64,000 nt of DNA from Mesorhizobium sp. M1B.F.Ca.ET.045.04.1.1. Lineage in GTDB: Bacteria > Pseudomonadota > Alphaproteobacteria > Rhizobiales > Rhizobiaceae. A program made the translations under genes and the position numbers. Shown here one piece after another: positions 33,737 to 43,864 of this stretch. Numbering within the stretch: the first letter of the stretch is position 1; the number at the start of each line of letters is the position of its first letter. The DNA lies in the NCBI RefSeq assembly GCF_003952465.1, contig NZ_CP034448.1, forward strand, positions 372,001-436,000. Reading direction: 5' to 3'. The notes beneath the pieces are model-generated. The model did not search any database. It worked only from the letters and a program-made list of their open reading frames with translations, and was not told where the DNA came from.

Positions 33737-35277
33737 CGCTCAACCGCTCCCGTCGCAAGTTCCATGATCGCTTCCTGGTGAAGCGGCTCGCCTGCGGACG
33801 CCGTCACCTCGCCGGCGATGGCGCCGTCGCGCATCACCAGCACCCGGTCGGCGACTCCGATCACTTCCGGCAGTTCGCTGGAGATCATCAGGATGGCGAT
33901 GCCCTTGTTGGCGAGACTGTCGATCAGCCGGTAGATTTCCGACTTGGCGCCGACGTCGACGCCGCGCGTCGGCTCGTCGAGCACGACGACCCTCGGCTCG
34001 GTTTCCAGCAGGCGGGCGAGCAGAACCTTCTGCTGGTTGCCGCCCGACAGCGACCCGGCATTGGCCCGCGCCGACCCGGTGCGGATCGAGAGGTCGGCGA
34101 TTGCCTTGGCGGAACGCCGGTCGGCGGCGGCGAAATCGCGAAAACCGCCGGGGCGCGCATCCTTGGCAAGGACGCCCATATTGATGTTGTCGGAAATCGA
34201 CATGTCGAGGAACAGGCCGAGCTCCTTGCGGTCCTCGGTGAGATAGGCGATGCCGGCATCGAGCGCCTCGCGCGGCGAGGCGATGGCGAGCGGCTTGCCG
34301 TCGAGCTCCAGCTCACCTGCGCTGCGCCGGTCGGCGCCGAAGATCAGCCTGGCGAGCTCGGTGCGGCCGGAGCCGACCAGCCCCGCCAACGCCAGCACCT
34401 CGCCGTGGTAAAGGTCGAAGGAACAATTCTTCAGCAGCCTGCCGTCCGACATGCCGCGCACCGACAGCGCCACTTTGCGCTTGCTGTCCGGCGGCCGGTG
34501 ATCCTTCTTGTAGAAGGCCGAAAGGTCGCGGCCGACCATCATCGAGACGAGGCGCGAGGCGTTGAGATCGGGGCGCTCCAGCGTGCCGACATAGCCGCTG
34601 TCGCGCAGCACGCTGACGCGGTCGGCGAGCTGGTAGACCTCTTCCATGCGATGGCTGATGTAGATGATGGCGATGCCTTGCGCCTTCAGCGTCGCGATCA
34701 CCTCGAACAGCCTGTCGGTCTCGCGCGAAGTCAGCGAGGTGGTCGGCTCGTCCATGACGATGATGCGGGCGCTGGTCGACAGCGCGCGGGCGATCTCGAC
34801 CAGCTGGCGCTCGCCGAGCGACAGGCTGGAGACCAAGGCGCGTGCCGAGAAGGAGACGCCGAGCCGTTCGACGATTTCCTTGGCGCGCCGGTTGCATTGG
34901 TCGCGGTCGACGATGCCGAACCTGCGCGGCTCGTTGCCGAGGAAGATGTTCTGCGCCACCGTGAGGTTCGGCGCCAGCGACAGCTCCTGGTAGATGACGG
35001 CGATGCCATGGGCGCGGGCCTTGATCGGATCGCCGGTGGCGACGGGCGCGCCATCGATCAGGATCTCGCCGCCGGCATCAGGCCGATAGGCGCCCGACAG
35101 CACCTTCATCAGCGTCGACTTGCCGGCGCCGTTCTCGCCCATCAATGCGTGCAGCTCGCCGGCGCTGACGGTCAGCGACACATCCTGCAGGGCGCGGATG
35201 GGACCGAAGGTCTTGGAGATGTGACGCATCTCCAAGACCGGCCGCTGCGTTGCCTCGACGCGGGCGACGGCGGTCAT
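33733..35277 (-). CDS. Sugar ABC transporter ATPase (RbsA-like, two ABC domains)
   Basis: A 514-residue tandem ABC ATPase. Domain 1 has [23 protein letters not shown] and [11 protein letters not shown]. Domain 2 has the degenerate Walker A of the family (GLVGSGRTE) and a full signature [15 protein letters not shown] with [13 protein letters not shown]. It powers the RbsC-like permease. Coding overlaps on both sides (4 bases each) place it in one operon with the kinase and DeoR regulator. Confidence 0.92.
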   Translation of the reverse strand: MTAVARVEATQRPVLEMRHISKTFGPIRALQDVSLTVSAGELHALMGENGAGKSTLMKVLSGAYRPDAGGEILIDGAPVATGDPIKARAHGIAVIYQELSLAPNLTVAQNIFLGNEPRRFGIVDRDQCNRRAKEIVERLGVSFSARALVSSLSLGERQLVEIARALSTSARIIVMDEPTTSLTSRETDRLFEVIATLKAQGIAIIYISHRMEEVYQLADRVSVLRDSGYVGTLERPDLNASRLVSMMVGRDLSAFYKKDHRPPDSKRKVALSVRGMSDGRLLKNCSFDLYHGEVLALAGLVGSGRTELARLIFGADRRSAGELELDGKPLAIASPREALDAGIAYLTEDRKELGLFLDMSISDNINMGVLAKDARPGGFRDFAAADRRSAKAIADLSIRTGSARANAGSLSGGNQQKVLLARLLETEPRVVVLDEPTRGVDVGAKSEIYRLIDSLANKGIAILMISSELPEVIGVADRVLVMRDGAIAGEVTASAGEPLHQEAIMELATGAVER

Positions 35278-36650
35278 GGCGCGCCTCCCGCCGGAGCGGC
35301 GATGCCGCGTTCGGCAATGAGACCGCGCCAGTCGTCGCGATAGCCGGCAAGGCCTTTGAAGCCTGCGACACGCACCGGCTCGGGCATGTCGGCGGCAAAC
35401 TCGCGGCCGACGCTCTCGAAAGCGAGAGCGGCCGCGCCCGTGGCGCTGCCTTCCAGCGTGGCGCCCTGCAGGAAGGACTGGCCGGGACGCAGCGCGGCCA
35501 ACAGCCCGGCGAGAAGGCCGCCCGCGTTCAGGCCGCCATCGACGATGACGGCGTCTCGCGAACGGATCAGGTCGAGCGACAGATCGATCATCAGCGCCAC
35601 ATAAAGCAGCGCCACGGCCGCGCGTTCCTCGGCATCGGAGACACGCCCAACAATTTCACCTGTCCGGCTGGGCATCGGCCCGCCAGGCGCAAAGCTCGGC
35701 AGCGCCATGACGCCGGCGTCGATCGCGCGCTGTATCGAGGCCGGCGCGATCGCGCCCTGCCAGTTGCCGCTGATCACGGCGAATTCGCGCCCGCCCATGA
35801 AACGGATGGTGGGAGCCGGACCGCCATCGACATCGACATTGACCAGCATGTCCCGGTCGCGGTCGAGCGCGTCGAGCGGGCAGTCCGGATTGAGCACGAT
35901 TACCCAGGTGCCCGTCGACACCACGGTGAGCGGCCCGAGTTCCTGCCGCCGATACGCATGGAGCGCGGCGTTGCTGTCATGGACGCCGTTGTGAATGGCG
36001 ACCGGTCTGCCGGCCTGGCCAAGCCGCCGCTCGCCGGTGACGGCGCCGGCCCGCGCGAAGGCGGGCATCTTGCCGCGCCAGCCTTCGGCATCGACCAGCG
36101 AGGAGAAGTCGCGCTTTCGCGGCGCCCACAGATGCGAATGGCAGCCGAGATAGGACACTTCCGAAACGGCGCGACCGCCGAAGCGCCAGCTCCAATATTG
36201 CGGGTAGCCGAGGATCGCCTTCGCCGCGGCGAAGGCGCCGGGTTCCACTTCCTGCAGCCACAGCATGTGGCGGCCGTAATTGAAGCCGAGTGGCAGGCGC
36301 GGCGAGAAGGTCTCGGCAAAATCGGGAATGCGGCGATCGATCCGCGCGGCGATTTCGGCGGGCGGCTCCTGCTCGTAGTCGAGGATCGGATGCGTCAGCG
36401 CCGTTTCGTCGACCAACGCAAAGGTGCAGCCATGGCCCGACACCATCAGGCCTTCGATGCCATGACCGTCGGCGGCCTGGTTGACGGCATCGAGCGCCCA
36501 GTCATGCAGCGCCGCCTCGTCGAGCACACTGAGGCCGCCCTTGCGTATCCAGTCGGGTTTGGTGCGCCGCTCATCGACGATGCGCCCGTCCTGGCCGAAG
36601 ACGAACAGCTTCGAATTGGTCTTGCCGAAATCGAGCACCGCCATCTTCAC
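35274..36650 (-). CDS. FGGY-family carbohydrate kinase
   Basis: A 458-residue sugar kinase of the actin/hsp70 ATPase fold. The phosphate-1 motif is [14 protein letters not shown] (5-18), and the second half has [14 protein letters not shown] and [20 protein letters not shown]. It resembles the L-fuculose/rhamnulose-kinase-like branch of FGGY kinases common in rhizobial DeoR-ABC loci. It would phosphorylate the imported or epimerised ketose. Overlaps with both the DeoR gene and the ATPase gene show tight operon packing. Confidence 0.83.
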   Translation of the reverse strand: MKMAVLDFGKTNSKLFVFGQDGRIVDERRTKPDWIRKGGLSVLDEAALHDWALDAVNQAADGHGIEGLMVSGHGCTFALVDETALTHPILDYEQEPPAEIAARIDRRIPDFAETFSPRLPLGFNYGRHMLWLQEVEPGAFAAAKAILGYPQYWSWRFGGRAVSEVSYLGCHSHLWAPRKRDFSSLVDAEGWRGKMPAFARAGAVTGERRLGQAGRPVAIHNGVHDSNAALHAYRRQELGPLTVVSTGTWVIVLNPDCPLDALDRDRDMLVNVDVDGGPAPTIRFMGGREFAVISGNWQGAIAPASIQRAIDAGVMALPSFAPGGPMPSRTGEIVGRVSDAEERAAVALLYVALMIDLSLDLIRSRDAVIVDGGLNAGGLLAGLLAALRPGQSFLQGATLEGSATGAAALAFESVGREFAADMPEPVRVAGFKGLAGYRDDWRGLIAERGIAAPAGGAP

Positions 36651-37429
36651 TGTACGGCTCCCGCGGACGGGGCGATGCGCACGGTGACGCCGGCATCTTC
36701 CAGCATGCGCGCATCGGCATCGGAGAGGCCGTCATCGGTCACCAGCGTGCCGATGCGCGACAGCGGCAGCGCGACGTTGCGGGCGTGGATCGACAGCTTG
36801 CGGCTGTCGGCCAGCACCACGATCTGGTCGGCGCAAAGGCTGAGATCGACGATCGAACGTACCAGCAGCGGATGCGATTCCAGCACGCCTTCATGGCCGA
36901 GGCCCTGTGCGCCGAGAAAAAATTTCGATGCGTAGAAAGGCACGGCCTGGGTGAGCGAGTGGATGATGCCTGGCTCGCGGTGCAGATCGCCACCGGCGAT
37001 GGTCAGGCTGCAATGGCCGTGGTCGCTGAGATAGGCAGCAAGCGGCATGGAATTGGTAAAGAGGCGGATGTTGCGGTCGGCAAGCTTGACGCCGAGATGG
37101 AAGCAGGTCGAGCCGCCATGGACGATGACGGCGTCGCCGTCGCGCACCATGGTGGCGGCGGCGGCGGCGATCTGCCGCTTGGCGTCCACCGCCAGATCGC
37201 GGTTCTCGTCATAGGGCCTGGCATAGGCGACCCCGGCATGGGCAGCGCCATCGAGAGCAGAGATACCGCCATAGACCTTCCGCGCCTCACCGGCCTCGTC
37301 GATCTTGTCGATGTCGCGCCTGACCGTCGCGGCCGAAACGCCAAGCCGCTCCTGCAGCTCGCGCACCGATGCAAAGGGGCGGTCCCGCAAGAGCTCGACG
37401 ATCTGACGCTGGCGGCCGGGTTCGCTCAA
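36647..37429 (-). CDS. DeoR-family transcriptional regulator (probable TTG start)
   Basis: About 260 residues. The DeoR helix-turn-helix is RQRQIVELLRDRPFASVRELQERLGVSAATVRRDIDKIDEAG, followed by the phosphosugar-sensing DeoRC domain (AAAATMVRDGDAVIVHGGSTCFHLGVKL, YASKFFLGAQGLGHEGVLESHPLLV, IVVLADSRKL). I use TTG 37429 because GGAGG sits about 8 bases upstream of it and LSEPGRQRQI is the usual start; an ATG at 37483 lies before that site. It likely represses both the minus-strand sugar operon it heads and the divergent aldolase operon at 37622. Confidence 0.83.
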   Translation of the reverse strand: MSEPGRQRQIVELLRDRPFASVRELQERLGVSAATVRRDIDKIDEAGEARKVYGGISALDGAAHAGVAYARPYDENRDLAVDAKRQIAAAAATMVRDGDAVIVHGGSTCFHLGVKLADRNIRLFTNSMPLAAYLSDHGHCSLTIAGGDLHREPGIIHSLTQAVPFYASKFFLGAQGLGHEGVLESHPLLVRSIVDLSLCADQIVVLADSRKLSIHARNVALPLSRIGTLVTDDGLSDADARMLEDAGVTVRIAPSAGAVQ

Positions 37430-37621
37430 CCCTTTTCCTCCCGAAGTGCCATTTTCACGGCAATGGTGCAACTTACTCAACATTAGCCAGATTGCAAGTC
37501 AGTTTTGACGATACTAGATCACAGTTGACGGAGATCGCTCGCATCTGCGATACCAGCGCCATCGCTCCCGGCGACGGGAGATCGTGCAAGAACAAGGCCA
37601 AGCCGTTGGAGGACAAGCGCC
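37430..37621. promoter_or_regulatory. Divergent promoter between DeoR sugar operon and aldolase operon
   Basis: These 192 bases separate two oppositely directed sugar-catabolic units and contain AT-rich sequence around 37460-37530 (TGCAACTTACTCAACATTAG). DeoR proteins usually bind direct or inverted repeats in such a region, but I could not define one confidently. Confidence 0.4.
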
Positions 37622-38662
37622 ATGGCGACCGAAGCTGACGCGCAGGAACTGGTCGCCCTGCGGGCGCTTTCGGCCAGGATCGGCAGCAACCCGCATCTGA
37701 CGCAGGCGGCCGGCGGCAACACTTCGCTGAAGGCCGGCGACACGCTGTGGATCAAGGCCTCCGGCACCTGGCTGAAGGACGCGCTGTCCGACGACATCAT
37801 GGTGCCGGTGGCGATGGGCCCCCTCATCGAGGCCGTCGAACGGCGCGATCCGGCCGCCGACAAGCCGCAGGCTTTTGCGATCGGCGCCCTCAATCCACGC
37901 GGCTTGCGTCCGTCGATCGAGACCACCGTGCACGCGCTGATGCCGCAGCGGGTCGTGCTGCATGTCCACTGCGTCGACACGATCTCGCTTGCGGTCCAGG
38001 CCGATTGTGAAAGCGAGGCCGCGCGGCGTCTCGAGGGCATCGAATGGGCCTATGTTCCCTATCGCCGTCCGGGCCTGCCGCTTGCCCACGCCATTGCCGA
38101 GCAGCTTCGGCCCGGGGTCGACGTGCTGATTCTCGGCAATCACGGGCTGGTCGTCGCGACCGAGACCGTGGCCGGGGCGGAGCGCCTGCTGCATCGGGTC
38201 AGATCGCGGCTCGCGCGCCCGGCGCGCGCGGTGGCGAACGCCGATACCGCCGCGCTGACGGCGCTTGCCGGCGACAGCGGCTACAGACTGCCGGCGGATG
38301 TCGAGGCGCATGCCGTGGCGCTCGATGCGGACAGCCGCCGCATGGCCGAAGCCGGCAGCCTCTATCCCGACCATGTCATCTTCCTCGGCCAGGGTTCGGT
38401 GGTGGCAAGGCCCGGCGAGCAGGTCGCCGACGTCATTGCACGGCTGGGCACGAACCCGGCCGCGATCCTCTTTGCCGGCGCCGGCGTGTTGATGCGCCGC
38501 GATGCCAGCTCCGGCGCGGACGCCATGCAGCGCTGCCTTGCCGATGTCACCGCCCGGATCGACACCACGACCCGGCTGAACTATCTCACCGCCGCCGACA
38601 ATGACGAGCTGGTCAACTGGGATGCCGAGCAGTATCGCCAGAAACTCAACACCGCGGGCTAG
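37622..38662 (+). CDS. Class II aldolase/adducin family protein
   Basis: A 346-residue protein. The N-terminal part has GSNPHLTQAAGGNTSLKAGDTLWIKASGTWLKDA, the class II aldolase nucleotide/phosphate-binding loop. Metal ligands are visible in VVLHVHCVDT (His-x-His) and ILGNHGLVV (His). It should cleave or epimerise a phosphorylated ketose, giving DHAP or glycolaldehyde-type products. The C-terminal third (about 220-346) extends beyond the classical fuculose aldolase length. It heads a plus-strand operon with an FGGY kinase and a HAD phosphatase. Confidence 0.83.
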   Translation: MATEADAQELVALRALSARIGSNPHLTQAAGGNTSLKAGDTLWIKASGTWLKDALSDDIMVPVAMGPLIEAVERRDPAADKPQAFAIGALNPRGLRPSIETTVHALMPQRVVLHVHCVDTISLAVQADCESEAARRLEGIEWAYVPYRRPGLPLAHAIAEQLRPGVDVLILGNHGLVVATETVAGAERLLHRVRSRLARPARAVANADTAALTALAGDSGYRLPADVEAHAVALDADSRRMAEAGSLYPDHVIFLGQGSVVARPGEQVADVIARLGTNPAAILFAGAGVLMRRDASSGADAMQRCLADVTARIDTTTRLNYLTAADNDELVNWDAEQYRQKLNTAG

Positions 38663-38666
38663 TCGA

Positions 38667-39941
38667 ATGGCGCCGCTTGCAATAGGCATCGACATCGGCA
38701 CCTCCGGGTCGCGCGCCGTCGCCATGCACCCGGATTTTTCCATCGCCGCGCGCGCCGCCGTGCCGCTCGAGCGCTTTGGCGCGAACGGCCGCGATCCCTC
38801 CGTCTGGTGGGCGGCGGTCGAGGCGACGCTGAAGGAGCTCTTCTCGCACATCGATCGCAAAGCGGTGCGCGCGATCGCGGTCGACGGCACGTCGGGCACC
38901 TTGCTGCCGGTCGACGGCGCCGGACGACCGCTGGCCGAGCCGCTGATGTACAACGACAAGGTTTCGGACAACGCCATCCTTGCCGCGATCTCCCGCACGG
39001 CGCCGCAAACGAGCGCCGCGCATGGGGCGACATCCGGGCTTGCCAAGGCGCTCTGGTTCCAGCGCCTGCCCGGCATCTATGCGGTGCTGCACCAGGCCGA
39101 CTGGATCGCCGGGCAATTCTCGGGCCGCTTCGACGTCAGCGACGAAAACAACAGCCTGAAGACCGGCTATGATGCCGAGAAGCGCAGCTGGCCGGACTGG
39201 ATCGCAGAGCTCGGCATGCGCGTTGAGCTGCTACCCGCCGTCGCCAGGCCGGGTAGCGTGACCGGCAGGCTCACGGCCGCCGCAGCCGATCTGTTCGGGC
39301 TGCAGCGCGAGGTGGCGGTGGTTGCCGGCACGACGGATGGCTGCGCATCGTTCCTGGCGACGGGCGCGGCGGACACCGGCGAGGGCGTCACTGCGCTTGG
39401 ATCGTCACTGACCATCAAGATCCTGTCCGACCGGCCGATCTTCGCGCCGCGCTATGGGATCTACAGCCACCGGCTCGGCGACGCCTGGCTGGCCGGCGGC
39501 GCTTCGAACACCGGTGGCAAGGTGCTTGCCCAGCATTTTTCGCTCGCGCGCATCATCGAGCTCAGCGCCGCGATCGACGCCGCGACGGAGACCGGCCTCG
39601 ACTATTATCCGCTCGCCTCGGCCGGCGAACGTTTCCCCATTGCCGATCCGACGCTCAAGCCGCGCCTTCTGCCCAGGCCGGAATCCGATGCTGATTACCT
39701 GAAGGCTATGCTTGAAGGCATCGCGGCCATCGAGGCGCTCGGTTACCAGAGGCTTGCCGAGCTCGGCACGCCCCGGCTGACATCGGTACGCAGCGTCGGC
39801 GGCGGCGCCGCCAATGCCGTCTGGACCGAGATCCGGCGGCGCAAACTTGGTGTGGCTTTCCTACCGGCGCTCTCCGACGAGGCGGCCGCCGGTACGGCGA
39901 GGCTGGCGCTGATGGGCGCAACGGAGGCCGGGCTGCTGTGA
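38667..39941 (+). CDS. FGGY-family carbohydrate kinase (second in the locus)
   Basis: A 424-residue sugar kinase. The N-terminal phosphate motif is IGIDIGTSGSRAVAM (5-19) and the substrate/adenosine motifs include AIAVDGTSGTLLPVDGAGRP, VVAGTTDGCASFLATGA and VRSVGGGAANAVWTEI. It resembles ribulokinase/xylulokinase-like proteins rather than the other FGGY kinase at 35274, so the two probably act on different sugars. It begins 4 bases after the aldolase stop and its TGA overlaps the HAD gene's GTG start. Confidence 0.83.
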   Translation: MAPLAIGIDIGTSGSRAVAMHPDFSIAARAAVPLERFGANGRDPSVWWAAVEATLKELFSHIDRKAVRAIAVDGTSGTLLPVDGAGRPLAEPLMYNDKVSDNAILAAISRTAPQTSAAHGATSGLAKALWFQRLPGIYAVLHQADWIAGQFSGRFDVSDENNSLKTGYDAEKRSWPDWIAELGMRVELLPAVARPGSVTGRLTAAAADLFGLQREVAVVAGTTDGCASFLATGAADTGEGVTALGSSLTIKILSDRPIFAPRYGIYSHRLGDAWLAGGASNTGGKVLAQHFSLARIIELSAAIDAATETGLDYYPLASAGERFPIADPTLKPRLLPRPESDADYLKAMLEGIAAIEALGYQRLAELGTPRLTSVRSVGGGAANAVWTEIRRRKLGVAFLPALSDEAAAGTARLALMGATEAGLL

Positions 39942-40789
39942 GCACGACGCAAGCCAGGCATCTCGATGGGATCGGAGCGCTCGCCGAACGCTACGACGTG
40001 TTCCTGCTCGACCAATTCGGCGTGCTGCATGACGGGCAGCGGGCTTATCCGGGGGCGGTCGAAGCCGTGTCGGCACTGAAGCGCGCCGGCAAGACGGTGG
40101 TGCTGGTCTCCAATTCCGGCAGGCGGGCGGAGCCCAACGAACGGCGGCTGCTGAAGCTCGGTTTCGAGCCGGGAAGCTGGGACCATTTCGTCTCGTCCGG
40201 CGAGGTCGCCTGGCGCATTTTCAAGGACATGGTGGGCTCGGGCGCGCTGCGGGCGGGAACAAAATGCCTGCTGATCAGCCGCGACGGCGACCGTTCGGCG
40301 ATCGATGGCTTGCCCTTGACCCTGACCGAACGCGGCGACGACGCAGAGCTGGTGCTGCTCGCCGCCAGCGAGGGCGACCGCTACGATTTCGATTATTACA
40401 GCACGCTGCTGGGCCCGATCGCGGCGCGACGGGTGCCATGCTTTTGCACCAACCCCGACCGGATCATGCTGACCGCGGTTGGGCCGCGCTTCGGCGCCGG
40501 CGAAATTGCCGATCTCTACGAGAGACTTGGCGGCAGCGTCACCCGTATCGGCAAGCCCGATCCGGCGATCTATGAGGCGGCGCTGGCGCTTGCGGGAAAT
40601 CCGGCGCGCGGCAACGTGATCTGCGTCGGCGACAGCGTCGAGCACGATATCGCGGGAGGCCGCGCTGCCGGCGTGGCGACCGCGCTGGTCAAGTCGGGGA
40701 TATTGGCCGATGCCGGCGACCTGACCGGGCTTTTCCAAGAGTTCGGCGCGTGGCCCGACTACACTCTGGATGCCTTCCGCTGGCGTTGA
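39938..40789 (+). CDS. HAD-superfamily subfamily IIA phosphatase
   Basis: A 283-residue HAD hydrolase with GTG start overlapping the upstream kinase stop. Motif I is VFLLDQFGVLHDG, with the second Asp replaced as in the TIGR01459 group. Motif II is VVLVSNSGRR, and motifs III/IV are GKPDPAIYEAAL and VICVGDSVEHDIAGGRAAG. It likely dephosphorylates a sugar phosphate produced by the same operon. GGACTT near its 3' end leads into the convergent MalK-type gene with a 9-base gap. Confidence 0.82.
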   Translation: MSTTQARHLDGIGALAERYDVFLLDQFGVLHDGQRAYPGAVEAVSALKRAGKTVVLVSNSGRRAEPNERRLLKLGFEPGSWDHFVSSGEVAWRIFKDMVGSGALRAGTKCLLISRDGDRSAIDGLPLTLTERGDDAELVLLAASEGDRYDFDYYSTLLGPIAARRVPCFCTNPDRIMLTAVGPRFGAGEIADLYERLGGSVTRIGKPDPAIYEAALALAGNPARGNVICVGDSVEHDIAGGRAAGVATALVKSGILADAGDLTGLFQEFGAWPDYTLDAFRWR

Positions 40790-40798
40790 TCCGCGGAC

Positions 40799-41866
<1,068 letters not shown>

Positions 41867-41869
41867 CGA

Positions 41870-42718
41870 TTATCCTTTGACCGCGCCGGCGGTGAGGCCG
41901 GTGACGAGATAGCGTTGCAGGAAGGCGAAGAAGATGCAGACCGGGATCAGCGCCAAGATGGAGGCGGCCATCATCTGCCCCCAGTCGACCGCGAACTTGC
42001 CGATGAAGGTGAGCAGGCCGACCGCAAAAGTCTTCTGCTCGTCGCTGGAGATCAGCATCAGCGCGAACAACAATTCACTCCAGGCGGCGGTGAAGACGAA
42101 GCCGAGCGTGGCGCCCATGCCCGGCAAGGTGAGCGGCACGATCACCCGGCGCATGGCTTGCGCGCGCGTGCAGCCGTCGATCATCGCCGCTTCCTCCAGG
42201 TCCTTCGGGATGCCATCGAAAAAGGACTGCATGAGGAAGGTGGCGAAGGCGGTGTTGAAGGCGGTGTAGATGATGATCAGCCCGATCAGGCTGTTGGTGA
42301 GGCCGAGGTCGCCCATGATGCGGTAGATCGGCGGGATGACCATGACCAGCGGGAAGGTCTGGGTGAGCAGCAACAGGATCGCGAGCGTCGCCTTGCCCCG
42401 AAAAGTGAAGCGCGACATGGCGTAGCCGGCTAGCGTGGCGATGACCGTGACAAACGCCGCGGTCGACACCGAGACGATGACGCTGTTGAGGAAATAGCGC
42501 GGGAAGTCGGAAGCCTCGAGCACGGTGGCAAAGTTCTTGAGCGTCATTTGCGACGGCCAGAAGGTGATGCCTTCCGAGTAGAGCAGCCGCTCTGGCGTCA
42601 CCGAGATCTTCAGCGTCCAGAAGATCGGGAACAGCGCGAAGATCACAAATGCCGCGATGGCCAGATAGAGGCCGATGCCGCCGGCGATGCGCGAGGAGGT
42701 GGAGCGTCCGGCGATCAT
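41870..42718 (-). CDS. ABC transporter permease, MalG/UgpE type
   Basis: A 282-residue CUT1 permease. Six hydrophobic segments are seen, with the EAA loop EEAAMIDGCTRAQAMRRVIVPLTLPG that contacts the MalK-type ATPase. It overlaps the start of its upstream partner permease gene by one base and precedes the ATPase gene by 3 bases. Confidence 0.91.
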   Translation of the reverse strand: MIAGRSTSSRIAGGIGLYLAIAAFVIFALFPIFWTLKISVTPERLLYSEGITFWPSQMTLKNFATVLEASDFPRYFLNSVIVSVSTAAFVTVIATLAGYAMSRFTFRGKATLAILLLLTQTFPLVMVIPPIYRIMGDLGLTNSLIGLIIIYTAFNTAFATFLMQSFFDGIPKDLEEAAMIDGCTRAQAMRRVIVPLTLPGMGATLGFVFTAAWSELLFALMLISSDEQKTFAVGLLTFIGKFAVDWGQMMAASILALIPVCIFFAFLQRYLVTGLTAGAVKG

Positions 42719-43641
42719 CAGACATGCCTCACGAGCGTGCGGCGGATGGCGATCAACCCTATTGCGTAGGCAATCAGCAGCACGAGCAGCAGCACGGCGA
42801 CCGCCGAGGCGTAGCCTTTATCGAGCGACTTGAAGGCGCTGACATAGATGTAGACCGGCACCGTGCTGGTCGAGCCCGCCGGTCCGCCCTCGGTCATGAC
42901 GAAGATCAGGTCGGCGAAGGTGGCGATCCAGATCGTGCGCAGCATGACGGTAATCACGATGGTCGGCGCCAGGAACGGCAGCGTCACCTTGGTGAAGCGC
43001 TGCCAGGGTGAGGCGCCGTCGATCGCCGCCGCCTCGTGCAATTCGGACGGGATCGATTTCAGCGCGGCGAGCAGCGTGATGGCGAAGAAAGGGATGCCGA
43101 ACCAGATGTTGGCGACGATCGGCCCCCACATGGCGGTGGCCGGGTCGGAGAGCACATTGGTCGGCTCGGCCTTCAGGCCGAGCGCGAAGAGCCAATGCGG
43201 CAGCGGACCGATGATCGGGTTGAACAGCCAGGCCCAGGTGAGGCCCGAGAGAAAAGACGGCACCGCCCAGGGCAGGAACACCACCGCCTGCACTATCCTG
43301 CGGCCGTAGAACGGCTTGTCGAGAAGCAGGGCCAGGCCAAGCCCAAGGAAGAACTGAAAGAACAGGCTGGCCACCGTCCACCACAGCGTGTTGATCAGCG
43401 CCTGGCCTAGCACGGCGTCGGAGAGCATCGCCTGGTACTGGCCGAGCCCGACATATTCCGACTTGAAGGCCGAGAATTTGCGGAAGGAATAGCTGATGCC
43501 GATGATCAGCGGCACCAAGAGCACTACGACCAGCAGGACGATAGCCGGCGAAAGATAGAGCCATGGCTCGATCGCGGCCTTGGTCAGCCGCTTCTTGCGC
43601 GGCCGGCCGGCGGATCGGATTTCGGACACTGCGTAGGTCAT
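42718..43641 (-). CDS. ABC transporter permease, MalF/UgpA type
   Basis: A 307-residue CUT1 permease. The N-terminus has EPWLYLSPAIVLLVVVLLVPLIIGISYSF and the EAA loop is HEAAAIDGASPWQRFTKVTLPFLAPT. Start 43641 (MTYAVSEIRS) is chosen; the ORF extends upstream into the hairpin-rich intergenic spacer without a good start. It pairs with the MalG-type permease downstream. Confidence 0.9.
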   Translation of the reverse strand: MTYAVSEIRSAGRPRKKRLTKAAIEPWLYLSPAIVLLVVVLLVPLIIGISYSFRKFSAFKSEYVGLGQYQAMLSDAVLGQALINTLWWTVASLFFQFFLGLGLALLLDKPFYGRRIVQAVVFLPWAVPSFLSGLTWAWLFNPIIGPLPHWLFALGLKAEPTNVLSDPATAMWGPIVANIWFGIPFFAITLLAALKSIPSELHEAAAIDGASPWQRFTKVTLPFLAPTIVITVMLRTIWIATFADLIFVMTEGGPAGSTSTVPVYIYVSAFKSLDKGYASAVAVLLLVLLIAYAIGLIAIRRTLVRHV

Positions 43642-43649
43642 ACGGTGCT

Positions 43650-43864
43650 CGCGTTGGGAGTTGGGGCCGACGACAGCGACACGGTCCTGCTCCCCGCATG
43701 CGGGGAGCAGATGCCGGTTCACCCTCCGTAGCAGCAGCACAGCTGCTGCGGAGGACGGGCAGGCAGCTGAAGGGCGGCGCCAGCTTCTCGGAACTTGGCG
43801 CTGCCCCTCATCCGGCCCTTCGGGCCACCTTCTCCCCGTGAAACGGGAGAAGGAAGAAGAGTGC
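43650..43864. repeat. Hairpin-rich spacer between binding-protein and permease genes
   Basis: Three stem-loops lie in tandem: a perfect 24-base palindrome at 43687-43710 (core CCCCGCATGCGGGG), a CCTCCG...CGGAGG/GCAGCAGC hairpin at 43723-43754, and CCTTCTCCC...GGGAGAAGG at 43828-43853. Such elements between a binding-protein gene and its permease genes commonly stabilise the upstream mRNA so binding protein is in excess. The last hairpin resembles dispersed rhizobial intergenic repeats. Confidence 0.6.
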
